A stretch of DNA of 56,673 bases from an uncultured Treponema sp. (GTDB taxonomy: Bacteria; Spirochaetota; Spirochaetia; Treponematales; Treponemataceae): NCBI GenBank assembly GCA_900316905.1, contig ONET01000025.1:15278-71950 (forward strand), in the 5' to 3' direction. Of the stretch, positions 7,006-15,802 are shown piece by piece. The position numbers were made by a program, and so were the translations under genes. The notes beneath the pieces were generated by a model that saw only the letters and a list, made by a program, of their open reading frames with translations, did no database searches and had not been told where the DNA came from. The first letter of the stretch is position 1, and every line of letters begins with the position of its first letter.

Positions 7006-8247
7006 TTAAATTTTGCGTATTACTACAACGCCATTGTGGCCGCCAAAGCCAAGCGTGGCGCTCATCGCGCAATCGATGTTCATGTCGATTCCCTTGTTGG
7101 GAGTGTAGTCCAAGTCGCAGCCGCCTTCGTAGTCCTGGTTGTCCAAGTTGATTGTCGGCGGAACAAAGCCCTCGACGACGGCTTTTGTCGTGATGATGGC
7201 CTCAACAGCGCCTGTGGCTCCGAGCATGTGTCCTGTCATGCTCTTTGTTGAAGAGATGTGAAGTTTTTTGGCGGCGTCGCCAAAAGCGATCTTAATCATC
7301 TGCGTTTCGCCGCAGTCGTTTTTGTGCGTGCTGGTTCCGTGCGCGTTGTAGTACTGAACTTGGTCGGGAGTTACGCCCGCGTCCTTCATCGCTTCGGTCA
7401 TGGCGGCGGCGCCCTGAACTCCGTCCGGGTTGGGGGCGGTCAAGTGATACGCGTCGTTGGATCCGCCGTAACCGGCAAGCTCGGCGTAGATTTTGGCGCC
7501 GCGTTTTTTGGCGTGCTCATACTCTTCCAAAATAAGAATGCCGCTTCCTTCGCTCATTACAAAGCCGTCGCGGTCCTTGTCAAAGGGGCGGCAGGCTTTT
7601 GTCGGGTCGTCCACGCGGGCGCGCGAAAGAGCCTGCAAGGCGGCGAATGAGTCAACGCAGTAACCTGTGATTGTGCTTTCAGTTCCGCCGGCAATGCAAA
7701 CGTCGCGGCGGCCGCATCTAATCAAGTCAAGCGCGTCGCCCAAAGCGTCGGTTCCGCTTGAGCAAGCCGTGGCGATTGTGTGGCAGGGGCCGTGCACGCC
7801 AAAAGCGATGGCGATGTTTCCGCTGGCCTCGTTGGGAATAAGCTGCGGAATTGTCATAGGGTTCACGCGCTTTTTGCCGGACTCGTACCATTTGACGCAA
7901 TTGTTTTCGGTTACTTCAAAGCCGCCGATTCCAACGCCCAAATAAATCGCGGCCTTGTCCAAAACTTCGGCGTTGCCGGTCAAGCCGGCGTCGTCAAGCG
8001 CCATCTTGGCGGCGGCCACGGCGTACTTGGTAAAGCGCGCCATCTTGCGGGCGGCCTGAGCGTCCATGTATTTTTCGGCCTCAAAGTCTTTGACTTGTCC
8101 GCCGTACTTAATCGCGCTGACCGACGTGTCGTAATAAGTTATCGGGCCAATGCCGCTTTTTCCAGCCTTGATTCCGGCCCAAGTCTCTTCAACAGAATTT
8201 CCAAGCGGAGTGACCGCTCCCAAACCAGTAATAACAACTCTTCTCAT
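7006..8247 (-). CDS. fabF: Beta-ketoacyl-ACP synthase II (FabF)
   Basis: 413 residues. Complete Cys-His-His triad: nucleophile in ATACSSGTDALG, first His in YNAHGTSTHKND, second in SMTGHMLGATG. Begins MRRVVITGLGAVTPLG, typical for FabF. It condenses malonyl-ACP with acyl-ACP during fatty acid elongation. GGAGA lies ahead of the ATG. The gap of about 118 bp to fabG contains two hairpins. No acyl carrier protein gene lies in the run, although it often sits between fabG and fabF. Confidence 0.96.
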   Translation of the reverse strand: MRRVVITGLGAVTPLGNSVEETWAGIKAGKSGIGPITYYDTSVSAIKYGGQVKDFEAEKYMDAQAARKMARFTKYAVAAAKMALDDAGLTGNAEVLDKAAIYLGVGIGGFEVTENNCVKWYESGKKRVNPMTIPQLIPNEASGNIAIAFGVHGPCHTIATACSSGTDALGDALDLIRCGRRDVCIAGGTESTITGYCVDSFAALQALSRARVDDPTKACRPFDKDRDGFVMSEGSGILILEEYEHAKKRGAKIYAELAGYGGSNDAYHLTAPNPDGVQGAAAMTEAMKDAGVTPDQVQYYNAHGTSTHKNDCGETQMIKIAFGDAAKKLHISSTKSMTGHMLGATGAVEAIITTKAVVEGFVPPTINLDNQDYEGGCDLDYTPNKGIDMNIDCAMSATLGFGGHNGVVVIRKI

Positions 8248-8310
8248 AAAAATCTCCAGTTTATAAATTGGCGACAGGATGTCGCGTCATCGGTTACTTC
8301 ACGCAATTTG

Positions 8311-8336
8311 CGAGAATTTGCGCCAGCAAATTCTCG
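8311..8336. other. Hairpin between fabG and fabF
   Basis: Perfect 11-bp stem CGAGAATTTGC / GCAAATTCTCG with a GCCA loop. It is transcribed within the fab operon mRNA, 2 bp from the palindrome at 8339-8372. Confidence 0.7.
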
Positions 8337-8338
8337 AC

Positions 8339-8372
8339 CTGTTAAAATGCGCATGGATGCGCATTTTAACAG
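8339..8372. other. 34-bp palindrome overlapping the fabG stop codon
   Basis: Two perfect 16-bp arms (8339-8354 and 8357-8372) separated by GG. The fabG stop TAA (8368-8366) lies inside one arm. Possible mRNA 3'-end stabiliser, processing site or terminator without a U-tract. Confidence 0.8.
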
Positions 8373-9112
8373 CCCATTCCGCCGTCAACGCCAAGAACTT
8401 GCCCCGTAATGTATGTGGACAAGTCGCTGGCCAAGAACAAGACGGCGTTGGCAACGTCGTCAACCTGGCCCGCGCGGCGGAGCGGAATCTGCGTGATCCA
8501 ATTTTCGCGAATCTTTTCGTCAACGGCCTTTGTCATGTCGGTGTCGATAAAGCCGGGCGCGACGGCGTTAACGCGAACTCCTCGGCTTCCGACTTCCTTG
8601 GCCAAGCTTTTTGTGTAGCCGATCAAGCCCGCCTTGCTGGCCGAATAGTTCACCTGGCCCGCGCCGCCGTGAAGGCCCACGATGCTTGTCATGTTGACGA
8701 TTGAGCCATGCTTTTTGTGGATCATGTCGTTGGAAACAATCTGCGTCGCGACAAAGGCGCCGGTAAGGTTTACGTCCAAAACTTTTTTCCAGTCGTCCAT
8801 CTTCATGTGGAACGAAAGTCCGTCCTTGGTAATTCCGGCGTTGTTTACCAAAACGTCAAAGGCGCCGGCTTCCTTGAGCGTGGCTGTGACAACTTCCTTA
8901 AGCTGCTCGGCGTTTGAAGCGTCGGCGTAAATCTCGTGGAAGGCGACGCCGTTGTCGGCGGCAAGCTTTTCAAGCTCGGCCTTTCCGGCGCTTTCCTTTG
9001 TGCAAAGGCCCCAAACTTCGGCGCCGTTGGCCAAAAAGACTTCCGTGATTTTCTTTCCGATTCCTCGGCTTGAGCCGGTGACCAAGGCTTTTTTATTTTC
9101 CAAAAGTTTCAT
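8366..9112 (-). CDS. fabG: 3-oxoacyl-[acyl-carrier-protein] reductase FabG
   Basis: 248 residues from the ATG at 9112 (MKLLENKKALVTGSSRGIG). This start has GGAG 6 nt upstream and matches normal FabG length; upstream starts would add repeat-derived sequence. Motifs: TGSSRGIG for NADPH, NNAG, Ser in NMTSIVG, YSASK, and the C-terminal GQVLGVDGGMGC. It reduces 3-oxoacyl-ACP in fatty acid synthesis. Second gene of the fab operon, separated from fabD by palindromic repeats. Confidence 0.95.
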   Translation of the reverse strand: MKLLENKKALVTGSSRGIGKKITEVFLANGAEVWGLCTKESAGKAELEKLAADNGVAFHEIYADASNAEQLKEVVTATLKEAGAFDVLVNNAGITKDGLSFHMKMDDWKKVLDVNLTGAFVATQIVSNDMIHKKHGSIVNMTSIVGLHGGAGQVNYSASKAGLIGYTKSLAKEVGSRGVRVNAVAPGFIDTDMTKAVDEKIRENWITQIPLRRAGQVDDVANAVLFLASDLSTYITGQVLGVDGGMGC

Positions 9113-9131
9113 ATTTATCTCCATATTTGTC

Positions 9132-9254
9132 ATTGCCGCGCTTGACGCGGCAATCTTTTTGTCACAGATGTCCGGGTTAAACCCGAACATGACACAAGTC
9201 GCCCGTCATGCCCGTGCTGACCCAACCTGTCATGCCCGCGCTTGACGCGGGCAT
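9132..9254. repeat. Cluster of dispersed palindromic repeats (copies 2-4 and a half copy)
   Basis: Copy at 9132-9154 (ATTGCCGCG-CTTGA-CGCGGCAAT). Inverted, diverged copy around 9167-9195 built on CGGGT-TAA-ACCCG. Half copy at 9205-9223. Copy at 9232-9254 (ATGCCCGCG-CTTGA-CGCGGGCAT). All lie in the fabD-fabG spacer and would form successive hairpins in the operon mRNA. Confidence 0.8.
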
Positions 9255-9266
9255 CTTATTCTCCTA

Positions 9267-10223
9267 TTACAAATCGCCGCTTAACGCTTCCGCAGAATTT
9301 ACCGGAACGCACTTTAAGCTTTCGGCGTAAGCAGTCTTGGCCCACAAGCCGCTCAAAACCTGTCCAGGGCCCGGCTCAAGCAATTTCCATTCTCCGCCGT
9401 CGGCCTTGACAAGCGCGGCCAAAACGTCCTCTTCGTCGGTCCAGCGGACGGGGTGCGTCAAGTGAAGGACGGCGGACTTTTTGGCGTTCTCGCCGCTGGT
9501 CTCTTCCTTTCCGGTAACGTTGCTGAACAATTTAATTGTAGGATTGTTAAAGGTGACGCCGGCAATGGCTTTTTCAAACTCGTCGGCCGCGCGCTGCATC
9601 AAGGGACTGTGGAAGGGGCCTGCAACCTTAAGACGAACGGCCCTTCTGGCGCCGGCTTCCTTGGCGGCGGCCTCGGCCTTTTCGAGCGCGGCTTCGGTTC
9701 CGCTTATAACAGTCTGAACGGAAGAGTTCAAGTTGGCGGCGTAAGCGTCGGGAATTGACGCGGCGATTTCCGCGACCTTTTCCGGCGGCAAGCCAAGAAT
9801 CGCGCTCATTCCGGGCGCGTGGCCTTCGTTTTCGGCGGCGATTTTTTCGCAAACGGCCTGCATGATTCTGCCGCGGTCAAGAACAACCTTTATAACGTCT
9901 TCAAAGCTCAAAACGCCCGCGATATGCAAGGCCGGAAATTCTCCAAGGCTAAAGCCCATCGCCGCGGCGGGAACAATTCCCTTTTCCTTAAGCGCCGCGC
10001 AAATGGCAAGCGAGGCGGCTGTGATGGCCAGCTGGCTGTTGTCGCTGCGTGAAAGCGCCTGCGCGTCGGACTCCCACAAAAGCTTTGGAACATCCGTTCC
10101 GGCAATCTGCGAAATGTCGTCCAAAACTTTTTTCGCGGCAGGAAACGCCTCCGCGACATCCTTAATCATTCCGGGAGTTTGCGCTCCCTGTCCGGGAAAC
10201 AAAAACGCGTGCTTAGCGGCCAT
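9267..10223 (-). CDS. fabD: Malonyl-CoA:ACP transacylase FabD
   Basis: 318 residues. FLFPGQGAQTPGM at the N-terminus, nucleophile Ser in GFSLGEFPAL (most homologues have GHSLGE, so the His is Phe here), catalytic His in VAGPFHSPLM, and a conserved Gln-containing GPGQVL near the end. It loads malonyl groups onto ACP for the downstream FabF. First gene of the fab operon, with a promoter at 10289-10317 and a start preceded by GAGGA. The His to Phe change next to the nucleophile occurs in some MCAT-like proteins and need not abolish activity. Confidence 0.93.
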   Translation of the reverse strand: MAAKHAFLFPGQGAQTPGMIKDVAEAFPAAKKVLDDISQIAGTDVPKLLWESDAQALSRSDNSQLAITAASLAICAALKEKGIVPAAAMGFSLGEFPALHIAGVLSFEDVIKVVLDRGRIMQAVCEKIAAENEGHAPGMSAILGLPPEKVAEIAASIPDAYAANLNSSVQTVISGTEAALEKAEAAAKEAGARRAVRLKVAGPFHSPLMQRAADEFEKAIAGVTFNNPTIKLFSNVTGKEETSGENAKKSAVLHLTHPVRWTDEEDVLAALVKADGGEWKLLEPGPGQVLSGLWAKTAYAESLKCVPVNSAEALSGDL

Positions 10224-10253
10224 GTCATTCCTCTTTATATATAGAAAATGTTA

Positions 10254-10282
10254 AAATGACAATTTTTGTGAATATGTCATTT
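10254..10282. promoter_or_regulatory. Inverted repeat in the fab operon leader
   Basis: AAATGACA (10254-10261) and TGTCATTT (10275-10282), 8-bp arms 13 nt apart, starting at the predicted transcription start of fabD. It could be an operator for a fatty acid regulator or an mRNA hairpin. It does not resemble the Bacillus FapR box. Confidence 0.45.
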
Positions 10283-10288
10283 ACGCGT

Positions 10289-10317
10289 ATTTTAGCATTT
10301 TTGATGGAAGATTTCAA
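10289..10317 (-). promoter_or_regulatory. Promoter of the fab operon
   Basis: Minus strand TTGAAA (10317-10312), 17-bp spacer, TAAAAT (10294-10289), giving a leader of about 60 nt before fabD. Confidence 0.65.
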
Positions 10318-10350
10318 GCGCCACGAGCTTTTTTTGCAAAGCTTTTTCTC

Positions 10351-10379
10351 TTGACGCGGCAAAGTCTAAGAGTTAAAAT
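10351..10379 (+). promoter_or_regulatory. Promoter of the HD-domain gene, leaderless arrangement
   Basis: TTGACG (10351-10356), 17-bp spacer, TAAAAT (10374-10379). The ATG at 10386 follows after 6 nt with no Shine-Dalgarno. Confidence 0.7.
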
Positions 10380-10385
10380 GTTTAT

Positions 10386-11288
10386 ATGTCTGTTGCTTCG
10401 CAAACAATCATTTTCATTATGATAATTTTGGGCGCCTTGCTCATGCAGTGGAACATCATCCGCTACGCGCTTTTTCTTAACGGAATGGGCGACGTCATTT
10501 CAGCAGGTGATAAAAAATCAACCGCGTTGCGCGCGACAGGCCTTGTGCTTTTGATATTCTTTTTTTTGGGCTATCTTTTCACGGCGCTTTTCGGCTCGCC
10601 AGACTATATGATGGGCGGAATTTTGTTCGGCGGCAGCGTCTTTGTTTGGATAGTGCTGAACATCATGTTCAACCTTACCGACGTGGTCAAAAACCGAACG
10701 CTCGAAATTTCTGAAATGCTTATCGGCATGATCGAGGCGCGCGATCCAAACCTCTGCGGCCACAGCCTTTATGTAAGAAACCTAACGATGTTGATTTACA
10801 AGCATCTTCCGTTTTCGATAAAGTACAAAATCAATCCTGTAAGCATTGAATACGCCGCCTTGATGCACGACGTCGGAAAGCTGGCAGTTCCCGAATCGAT
10901 TTTAAATAAACCGAGCGGCCTAGACGAAGGCGAATGGAGAATCATGAAAACGCATCCGCTCGCGGGCGTAAAAATGCTGTCCCCGATAAAATCCTTTGAA
11001 ACGATTGTTCCTTGGATAAAGTTCCACCACGAGCGGATAGACGGCGGCGGCTACTACGGCCTAAAAGGCAAGGAAATACCGCTTGAAGCCAGAATCATTT
11101 GCGTGGCCGACAGCTATTCCGCCATAACTATGAAGCGCGCCTACAAAGACGCAAAGACATACGAAGAAGCCGCGGCAATATTGCGCGATTGCGCCGGAAG
11201 CCAATTTGACGCGCAAGTAGTCGACATCTTTTTGTCAATTCCCAAAAAAGAAGTTGAAGCCTGCGTTCCAAAGACGGTGGAAGCCTAA
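10386..11288 (+). CDS. Membrane-anchored HD-GYP-like phosphodiesterase
   Basis: 300 residues. Three N-terminal hydrophobic helices (about 8-28, 50-68, 76-96), then an HD-GYP-type domain: HDVGK (about 161-165), HPLAGVKML, HHERIDGGGYY (about 213-223), IPLEARI, and an ADSYSAIT...R-x-YK segment. HD-GYP proteins hydrolyse cyclic di-GMP at a two- or three-metal centre. The metal-binding His and Asp residues are present, but the GYP motif reads GYY, which may affect interactions or specificity. It probably opposes diguanylate cyclases such as those at 24780 and 55335. The start is that of a leaderless transcript. Confidence 0.85.
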   Translation: MSVASQTIIFIMIILGALLMQWNIIRYALFLNGMGDVISAGDKKSTALRATGLVLLIFFFLGYLFTALFGSPDYMMGGILFGGSVFVWIVLNIMFNLTDVVKNRTLEISEMLIGMIEARDPNLCGHSLYVRNLTMLIYKHLPFSIKYKINPVSIEYAALMHDVGKLAVPESILNKPSGLDEGEWRIMKTHPLAGVKMLSPIKSFETIVPWIKFHHERIDGGGYYGLKGKEIPLEARIICVADSYSAITMKRAYKDAKTYEEAAAILRDCAGSQFDAQVVDIFLSIPKKEVEACVPKTVEA

Positions 11289-11315
11289 AATCAATCCAAA
11301 AATCAAAAGGCGTTT

Positions 11316-14300
11316 TTAAGCCATTTGCTCTTGCCGCGCGTTTATCAAATCCGAAATCGTTTGAATCAACAGCGTGGGGTTGATTGGCTTTGAAAGGTGC
11401 GTGTTCATTCCAGCGTCCAAACATTTTTGGATGTCTTCTTGGAACGCGTTGGCCGTAAGCGCCACGATTGGAACTTCCCTTGCGTCCTGGCGGTCGATCT
11501 TGCGCAAAAGGCTCGCGCTCTCTATTCCGCCCATGACCGGCATCATTACGTCCATCAAAACAAGGTCGTATTCGTTTTCCGCGCTCTCCGAGAATCTGTC
11601 CAAAGCCACCAAACCGTTTTCGGCAATCGTGACTTCCATTCCGTTCTTTTGCAGGACGCGCTTTGAAATTTCTTGGTTAAGAGCGTTGTCTTCAACCAAA
11701 AGAATTTTCTTTCCGGTAAGGTCGATAAGCTCTTTTTTCGCGGAACCTTCGGAGGATTTTGCTGCGTCGCCAAAATTGGCTTCCAAAATTTCAATTTCAA
11801 GGTTGATTGTAAATGTAGTTCCTTCGCCAGGAGCCGAATCGCATTTTATGGTTCCGCCCATCAACTTTACAAGATTGTTCACGATGGAAAGTCCCAGGCC
11901 CGTTCCCTGCTTGTTTATGGAGTTCGCGTCCTGCGTAAAGGCTTCAAACATAACCTTTTGGAATTCCTTGGTCATGCCGCTGCCCGTGTCGCTTACAATC
12001 AACTCGATGTCAAGCTTTTTGTCGGTCTTTGAAACGACATTGGCCAAAAATTCAATCCTTCCGTCAGGCGGCGTAAATTTTGAAGCGTTCGACAAAAGGT
12101 TCATTACGATTTGCTGCAAGTGCATTTTGTCAACGTTGACAAAATAGTTCATGTAGCGCTTTGGATCTTGGTTGCAGTAAAAATTAATTTTCTTGCTTTC
12201 GCAAAGAGCCGCCGCCTGGGTGCAGACAAACTCCAGCATTTCGCCGATGCTTGACTTGCTGTTTCTAATCTCAAGCTTTCCGCTTTCGATTTTGGCCATG
12301 TCAAGAATGTCGTTCAAAAGGCTTACCATGTATTTTGACGACGACTTGATTTTGCGCAAGTCTTCCTTAATTGCGTCGGGCTTGTCCAACTCGTCTTCGG
12401 CCAATTCCGCGATTCCGATTACGCCGTTCATAGGAGTGCGCAAGTCATGGCTCATGCGCGAAAGGAAGTCGCTCTTGGAGGCGTTGGCTTTTTCCGCCTG
12501 CTCGATGGCCTTTGAAAGCTTTTCGTTTTGCAGGCGGCAGATGAACACGATGATGTTTTGGTTGCCGTTCAAGAAATACGAGTGCGCCTGCTTGATGGCG
12601 ATTCTCAAATTGTCTGTAATAACTTCAAACGTGCAGTTGGCGGCCTGCTTGTCCTTCAAGCGCACGGTAAGATATTTTAGGGCAAAGAATTCCTCAACCT
12701 GCGTCCTGTCCTTGCTGCTTACAACATCGTTAAGCATTTTTTCAATCATTGAATAATAGTCAACTTCATCCTTGTCGGCCGGCAGCCAAGAAACGTCTTT
12801 GGCGTGGTGGATAAAGTGGCAGCTGGCGTTTGAAAGGTCAAGCCAGAAAATGTATTCGACTTCCTCGTCCAAAACCGAATCTTTGGAAATCGACATTATC
12901 TTTGTGTTGGTGATGTCGCGCAAATAAATGTTGGCTTCTATGCAGTTTGTGTGCGGGTTGGACGTAAGCTCAACGCTAAGGCGGAACCAACGAATTATCC
13001 CCGTCTTAAATTTGTAGAAAAAGTCCCAGTCCTTGGACCTCGTTCCGTTCATGAACATCGTGAGCAATTCTTTTCTTGTCAACGCGCCGGGAAGATTTTG
13101 GTTTTGGCCGAATGTGGTAGAAATGCTGACAATCGCGTCCAGCTCATTGTCGGCGGTGGTGTCAACCATCGCGCGGCCCAATTCGGCAACGTTCACCATT
13201 CGCTCCATGATGACGTTGCTTGTAAGGTTCAATCTTGTATAGGCGGGATATTCTTTGCTTACAAAAGAGCGGTAAGACATTTCGCCTTCATACTCTTCCT
13301 CGGCGCGCTTGCGGTTGGTGATGTCAATGGCGGTGGCGATGGCCTTTGTGACCTTGGCGCCTTTTTTTTCGATGATTTTATAAACTATGTGCTTCCACCT
13401 TGTTGTGGTCAAGTGCGTGTGGATGTCTTCCTGCAAAAGCGGCAAGTCTATTGAAACAGTTTCCTTGCCGCCTTTTAGGTCGGAAATGATTTCGTTGTAC
13501 TTGTCCAAGTACTCTTCGGGAATGATGCCGCTGTCTATCCAGCCCTGGGCGATGTCTCCGGTAAAAACGTCGCTGCTGTCGTCGTCAACGCTGTCGTCAA
13601 GGAAAATTTCCTCTTCGTCGCGGTCAAAGTAACATTCCCAAAAAAGCGCGTCACTCTGGCTTACAATCGCGTTAAGCTTTGAACGTTCCTCGTCAACTTG
13701 CGCGTACAACGCCTTCATTTTGCTCGCCAGCAAAAAGACAATGATCGCGATTGCTGGCAAAACCAAAAAAGCCACAATCAAAAGCGCGATAAAAAAATTG
13801 CGGTTCTTCACAAAAGATTGGTCGTCGTTTATGTAAACAGTTTTTGTGTTCAAGGAACTTTTGACGATGTTGAATTTTTTCATCTGCTGGACGTCAAAAA
13901 AGTATTCCGGCTCCAAAGGACGCGAAGCGCCGTAAGTGTTCACGACGGACCTGTAAATGCTGTAATTCCTTAACACGCCGCTTATCGCGTCGCAAATCGT
14001 TTCCACAGAAACAAAGTAGCCGCCCAAAACGCCCTGGCCAAAACAAACGTCGTGGCAAGTGAAAATCGGGTTTTCAGAATTGGCGGACAAGACCTTCACA
14101 ACGTCTTCGGAAGTGACGTCGCTTCCGTTCAAGTCGTAGGCCGACGGCATGAACAAGATGGAGCATTTGTCAAGGCTTCTGGCGTAATCCGCGATTTGCT
14201 CTTTTGACATTCCGTCAATATTCTTGTATTCCGCCTGTATGTCAAATTTTGACTTGATGGAATCGATGAGCCCCTTGTTGTTCTCCCGGCAATCTATAAA

Positions 14301-14834
14301 GGCAATCTTGCGCCGTCGCGGGAAAAGCGAATTTATCAACTTGATGTTTTCTTCAACAAACGGATCGTCAAACACAACTTGAATGCCGTCCATTTCAAAA
14401 GCGCTGTCGTAGTCCATTCCCCGCTTGAAGCCCAAGACCACCACAGGCAAGCCCTTAAAAAACAAATCCCGCTTGGCTTGGACAAAACGCAGCGCCGGCA
14501 AGTCAGCGGTGACCAAAAAATCAATGTCGCTCTTTTCCATGTACGCCTTGTAGAATTCGTCAAAGGCTTCGTAGTCTTTTTGGTCAAATTCAAAATTGGA
14601 GCCGACATATTGGCAGTAAACTTTGTAGTTTATCGGAAGGGTCTTTTGCAGGCAATTGATTTGCTTTTGATAATAGGAGTCCGTAAAATTGGAGCTGGAC
14701 AATAACAAAAGCTTTTTGTCTTCAAAAACGACGTCTTGCGTGGCGGGAGAAACCGCAAAAAGCGGAACAAATGAGAATGCTAAAAATGCGGCCAAAACAA
14801 AGGCCTTTTTTCCGCGGATTTTTTCCGTAAACAT
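11316..14834 (-). CDS. Hybrid sensor histidine kinase with periplasmic substrate-binding-like sensor and receiver domain
   Basis: 1172 residues. Signal peptide or first helix at about 10-30. A periplasmic region to about 340 resembles ABC substrate-binding sensors (LLLLSSSNFTDSYYQKQI, FPRRRKIAFIDC). Transmembrane helix about 345-372. Two PAS-like regions (about 395-520 and 530-680). HisKA with His in SRMSHDLRTPMNG (about 795). HATPase with MNLLSNASKF, DTGSGM and GTGLGLSIV. Receiver with phosphoacceptor Asp in LVLMDVMMP (about 1094) and the Lys segment ALTANAF. All catalytic residues are present. No separate output regulator lies next to it, so it must pass phosphate to a remote Hpt or regulator. 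The ligand is unknown. The start codon is 8 nt after TATAAT and lacks a Shine-Dalgarno. Confidence 0.92.
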   Translation of the reverse strand: MFTEKIRGKKAFVLAAFLAFSFVPLFAVSPATQDVVFEDKKLLLLSSSNFTDSYYQKQINCLQKTLPINYKVYCQYVGSNFEFDQKDYEAFDEFYKAYMEKSDIDFLVTADLPALRFVQAKRDLFFKGLPVVVLGFKRGMDYDSAFEMDGIQVVFDDPFVEENIKLINSLFPRRRKIAFIDCRENNKGLIDSIKSKFDIQAEYKNIDGMSKEQIADYARSLDKCSILFMPSAYDLNGSDVTSEDVVKVLSANSENPIFTCHDVCFGQGVLGGYFVSVETICDAISGVLRNYSIYRSVVNTYGASRPLEPEYFFDVQQMKKFNIVKSSLNTKTVYINDDQSFVKNRNFFIALLIVAFLVLPAIAIIVFLLASKMKALYAQVDEERSKLNAIVSQSDALFWECYFDRDEEEIFLDDSVDDDSSDVFTGDIAQGWIDSGIIPEEYLDKYNEIISDLKGGKETVSIDLPLLQEDIHTHLTTTRWKHIVYKIIEKKGAKVTKAIATAIDITNRKRAEEEYEGEMSYRSFVSKEYPAYTRLNLTSNVIMERMVNVAELGRAMVDTTADNELDAIVSISTTFGQNQNLPGALTRKELLTMFMNGTRSKDWDFFYKFKTGIIRWFRLSVELTSNPHTNCIEANIYLRDITNTKIMSISKDSVLDEEVEYIFWLDLSNASCHFIHHAKDVSWLPADKDEVDYYSMIEKMLNDVVSSKDRTQVEEFFALKYLTVRLKDKQAANCTFEVITDNLRIAIKQAHSYFLNGNQNIIVFICRLQNEKLSKAIEQAEKANASKSDFLSRMSHDLRTPMNGVIGIAELAEDELDKPDAIKEDLRKIKSSSKYMVSLLNDILDMAKIESGKLEIRNSKSSIGEMLEFVCTQAAALCESKKINFYCNQDPKRYMNYFVNVDKMHLQQIVMNLLSNASKFTPPDGRIEFLANVVSKTDKKLDIELIVSDTGSGMTKEFQKVMFEAFTQDANSINKQGTGLGLSIVNNLVKLMGGTIKCDSAPGEGTTFTINLEIEILEANFGDAAKSSEGSAKKELIDLTGKKILLVEDNALNQEISKRVLQKNGMEVTIAENGLVALDRFSESAENEYDLVLMDVMMPVMGGIESASLLRKIDRQDAREVPIVALTANAFQEDIQKCLDAGMNTHLSKPINPTLLIQTISDLINARQEQMA

Positions 14835-14842
14835 TACAGAAA

Positions 14843-14871
14843 ATTATAACACAGGTTTAACGAAAAATCAA
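14843..14871 (-). promoter_or_regulatory. Promoter of the hybrid kinase, near-leaderless
   Basis: Minus strand TTGATT (14871-14866), 17-bp spacer, TATAAT (14848-14843), then 8 nt to the ATG at 14834. It lies between the kinase and the end of the upstream gene at 14873. Confidence 0.7.
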
Positions 14872-14872
14872 A

Positions 14873-15802
14873 TTATTTCAATATTAAATTAAAGACCGAA
14901 GAATGGCTGTATGTGAGCGGATCGGACTGCATGTAAAAAATTGTTCCGTCCTTGGGCGAAACTATTGTAGAAACAACGTCATTCGTATAGGGGTCGCGAA
15001 TTTCGGCAAGCAAGTCGCCGGCGCTCACTTCAAAGCCAACCTTTACCTTTGGGGAAAAGAATCCGGCCGACGGCGCGCGCAAGGCCATCAAGTCTGTGCT
15101 TGAGTTTATGATTTTTGTGTTGTAGCCGCCGGGAATGTCGGTCGTTATTATTCCGCGCGCCTTTAGGAACAAGAGTATGGACCGCATGACAGTGTGCGCC
15201 GAGTTTTTGTCGATGTAATTTGTGGCGCTGGAATACAAGCTAAAGCCCTGCACGCCGTTCATCTGCCAGTTGTAGTTTAGCGTGGATTTTTCAAAAGCGC
15301 GCGCGCTGCGGATTTGCACAAAGGGCATCTTAAAGTCCTTGGCGCTTTGCTCGCAGTCCAAGTCCGTCTTGAATATTTTTATGTGCGGCATGAATGTTCC
15401 GCTGATGTAGTATGAAGAAAGCTGAACGCCGTATTGATAGCCCCTTGTGGCTTGGATGATTTTTCCGGCAAAGCGCTCGGTGGTGGCTCCGTCAACCTCG
15501 CCGGGAAACGAACGGTTGATGTCGTAATTGTTTATCGGCCAAAAGCGTTTGCGGACGTTGAACGAATAGGTGTTGACACAGGGAATGACCAAAATCTCAT
15601 GTCCGCCCACAAGCTCGCCCGCGCTTTCGATTTCCTTTAAACGGCTCACCAAACGCGCGGCGATGAACTGCTGCTGGTATTCGTTTCCGCGCATGGGCCC
15701 CACGACGCAAACGGATTTTTTTCCGCTTCCAAAAACAAAGCCCCGGACACGGTAATTGTCCCGGTAAAGCGCGGGCGAATCGATTACGCTAATTTCCTTC
15801 AT
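14873..15802 (-). CDS. AstE/AspA-family protein lacking metal and catalytic residues (probable pseudoenzyme)
   Basis: 309 residues, same fold order and length as the upstream paralogue. The zinc motif HGDE is MRGNE here (His to Arg). The third ligand DIHAS is QLSSY (His to Ser). The catalytic Glu region reads GFSLYSSA. The structural YDINRSFPG, matching D-x-NR-x-FPG of the family, is kept, as is the C-terminal beta-barrel domain (AGFFSPKVKVGFEVSAGDLL). So it can fold but should not hydrolyse amides. GGGGAG precedes the ATG and the gene overlaps its active partner by 14 bp, so co-translation in equal amounts is likely. A regulatory or heteromeric subunit is my inference. Confidence 0.8.
   Translation of the reverse strand: MKEISVIDSPALYRDNYRVRGFVFGSGKKSVCVVGPMRGNEYQQQFIAARLVSRLKEIESAGELVGGHEILVIPCVNTYSFNVRKRFWPINNYDINRSFPGEVDGATTERFAGKIIQATRGYQYGVQLSSYYISGTFMPHIKIFKTDLDCEQSAKDFKMPFVQIRSARAFEKSTLNYNWQMNGVQGFSLYSSATNYIDKNSAHTVMRSILLFLKARGIITTDIPGGYNTKIINSSTDLMALRAPSAGFFSPKVKVGFEVSAGDLLAEIRDPYTNDVVSTIVSPKDGTIFYMQSDPLTYSHSSVFNLILK

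Noticed and set aside
10254..10282. FapR operator in front of fabD
   Set aside because: The inverted repeat does not match the known FapR box, so it is listed only as an unnamed inverted repeat.
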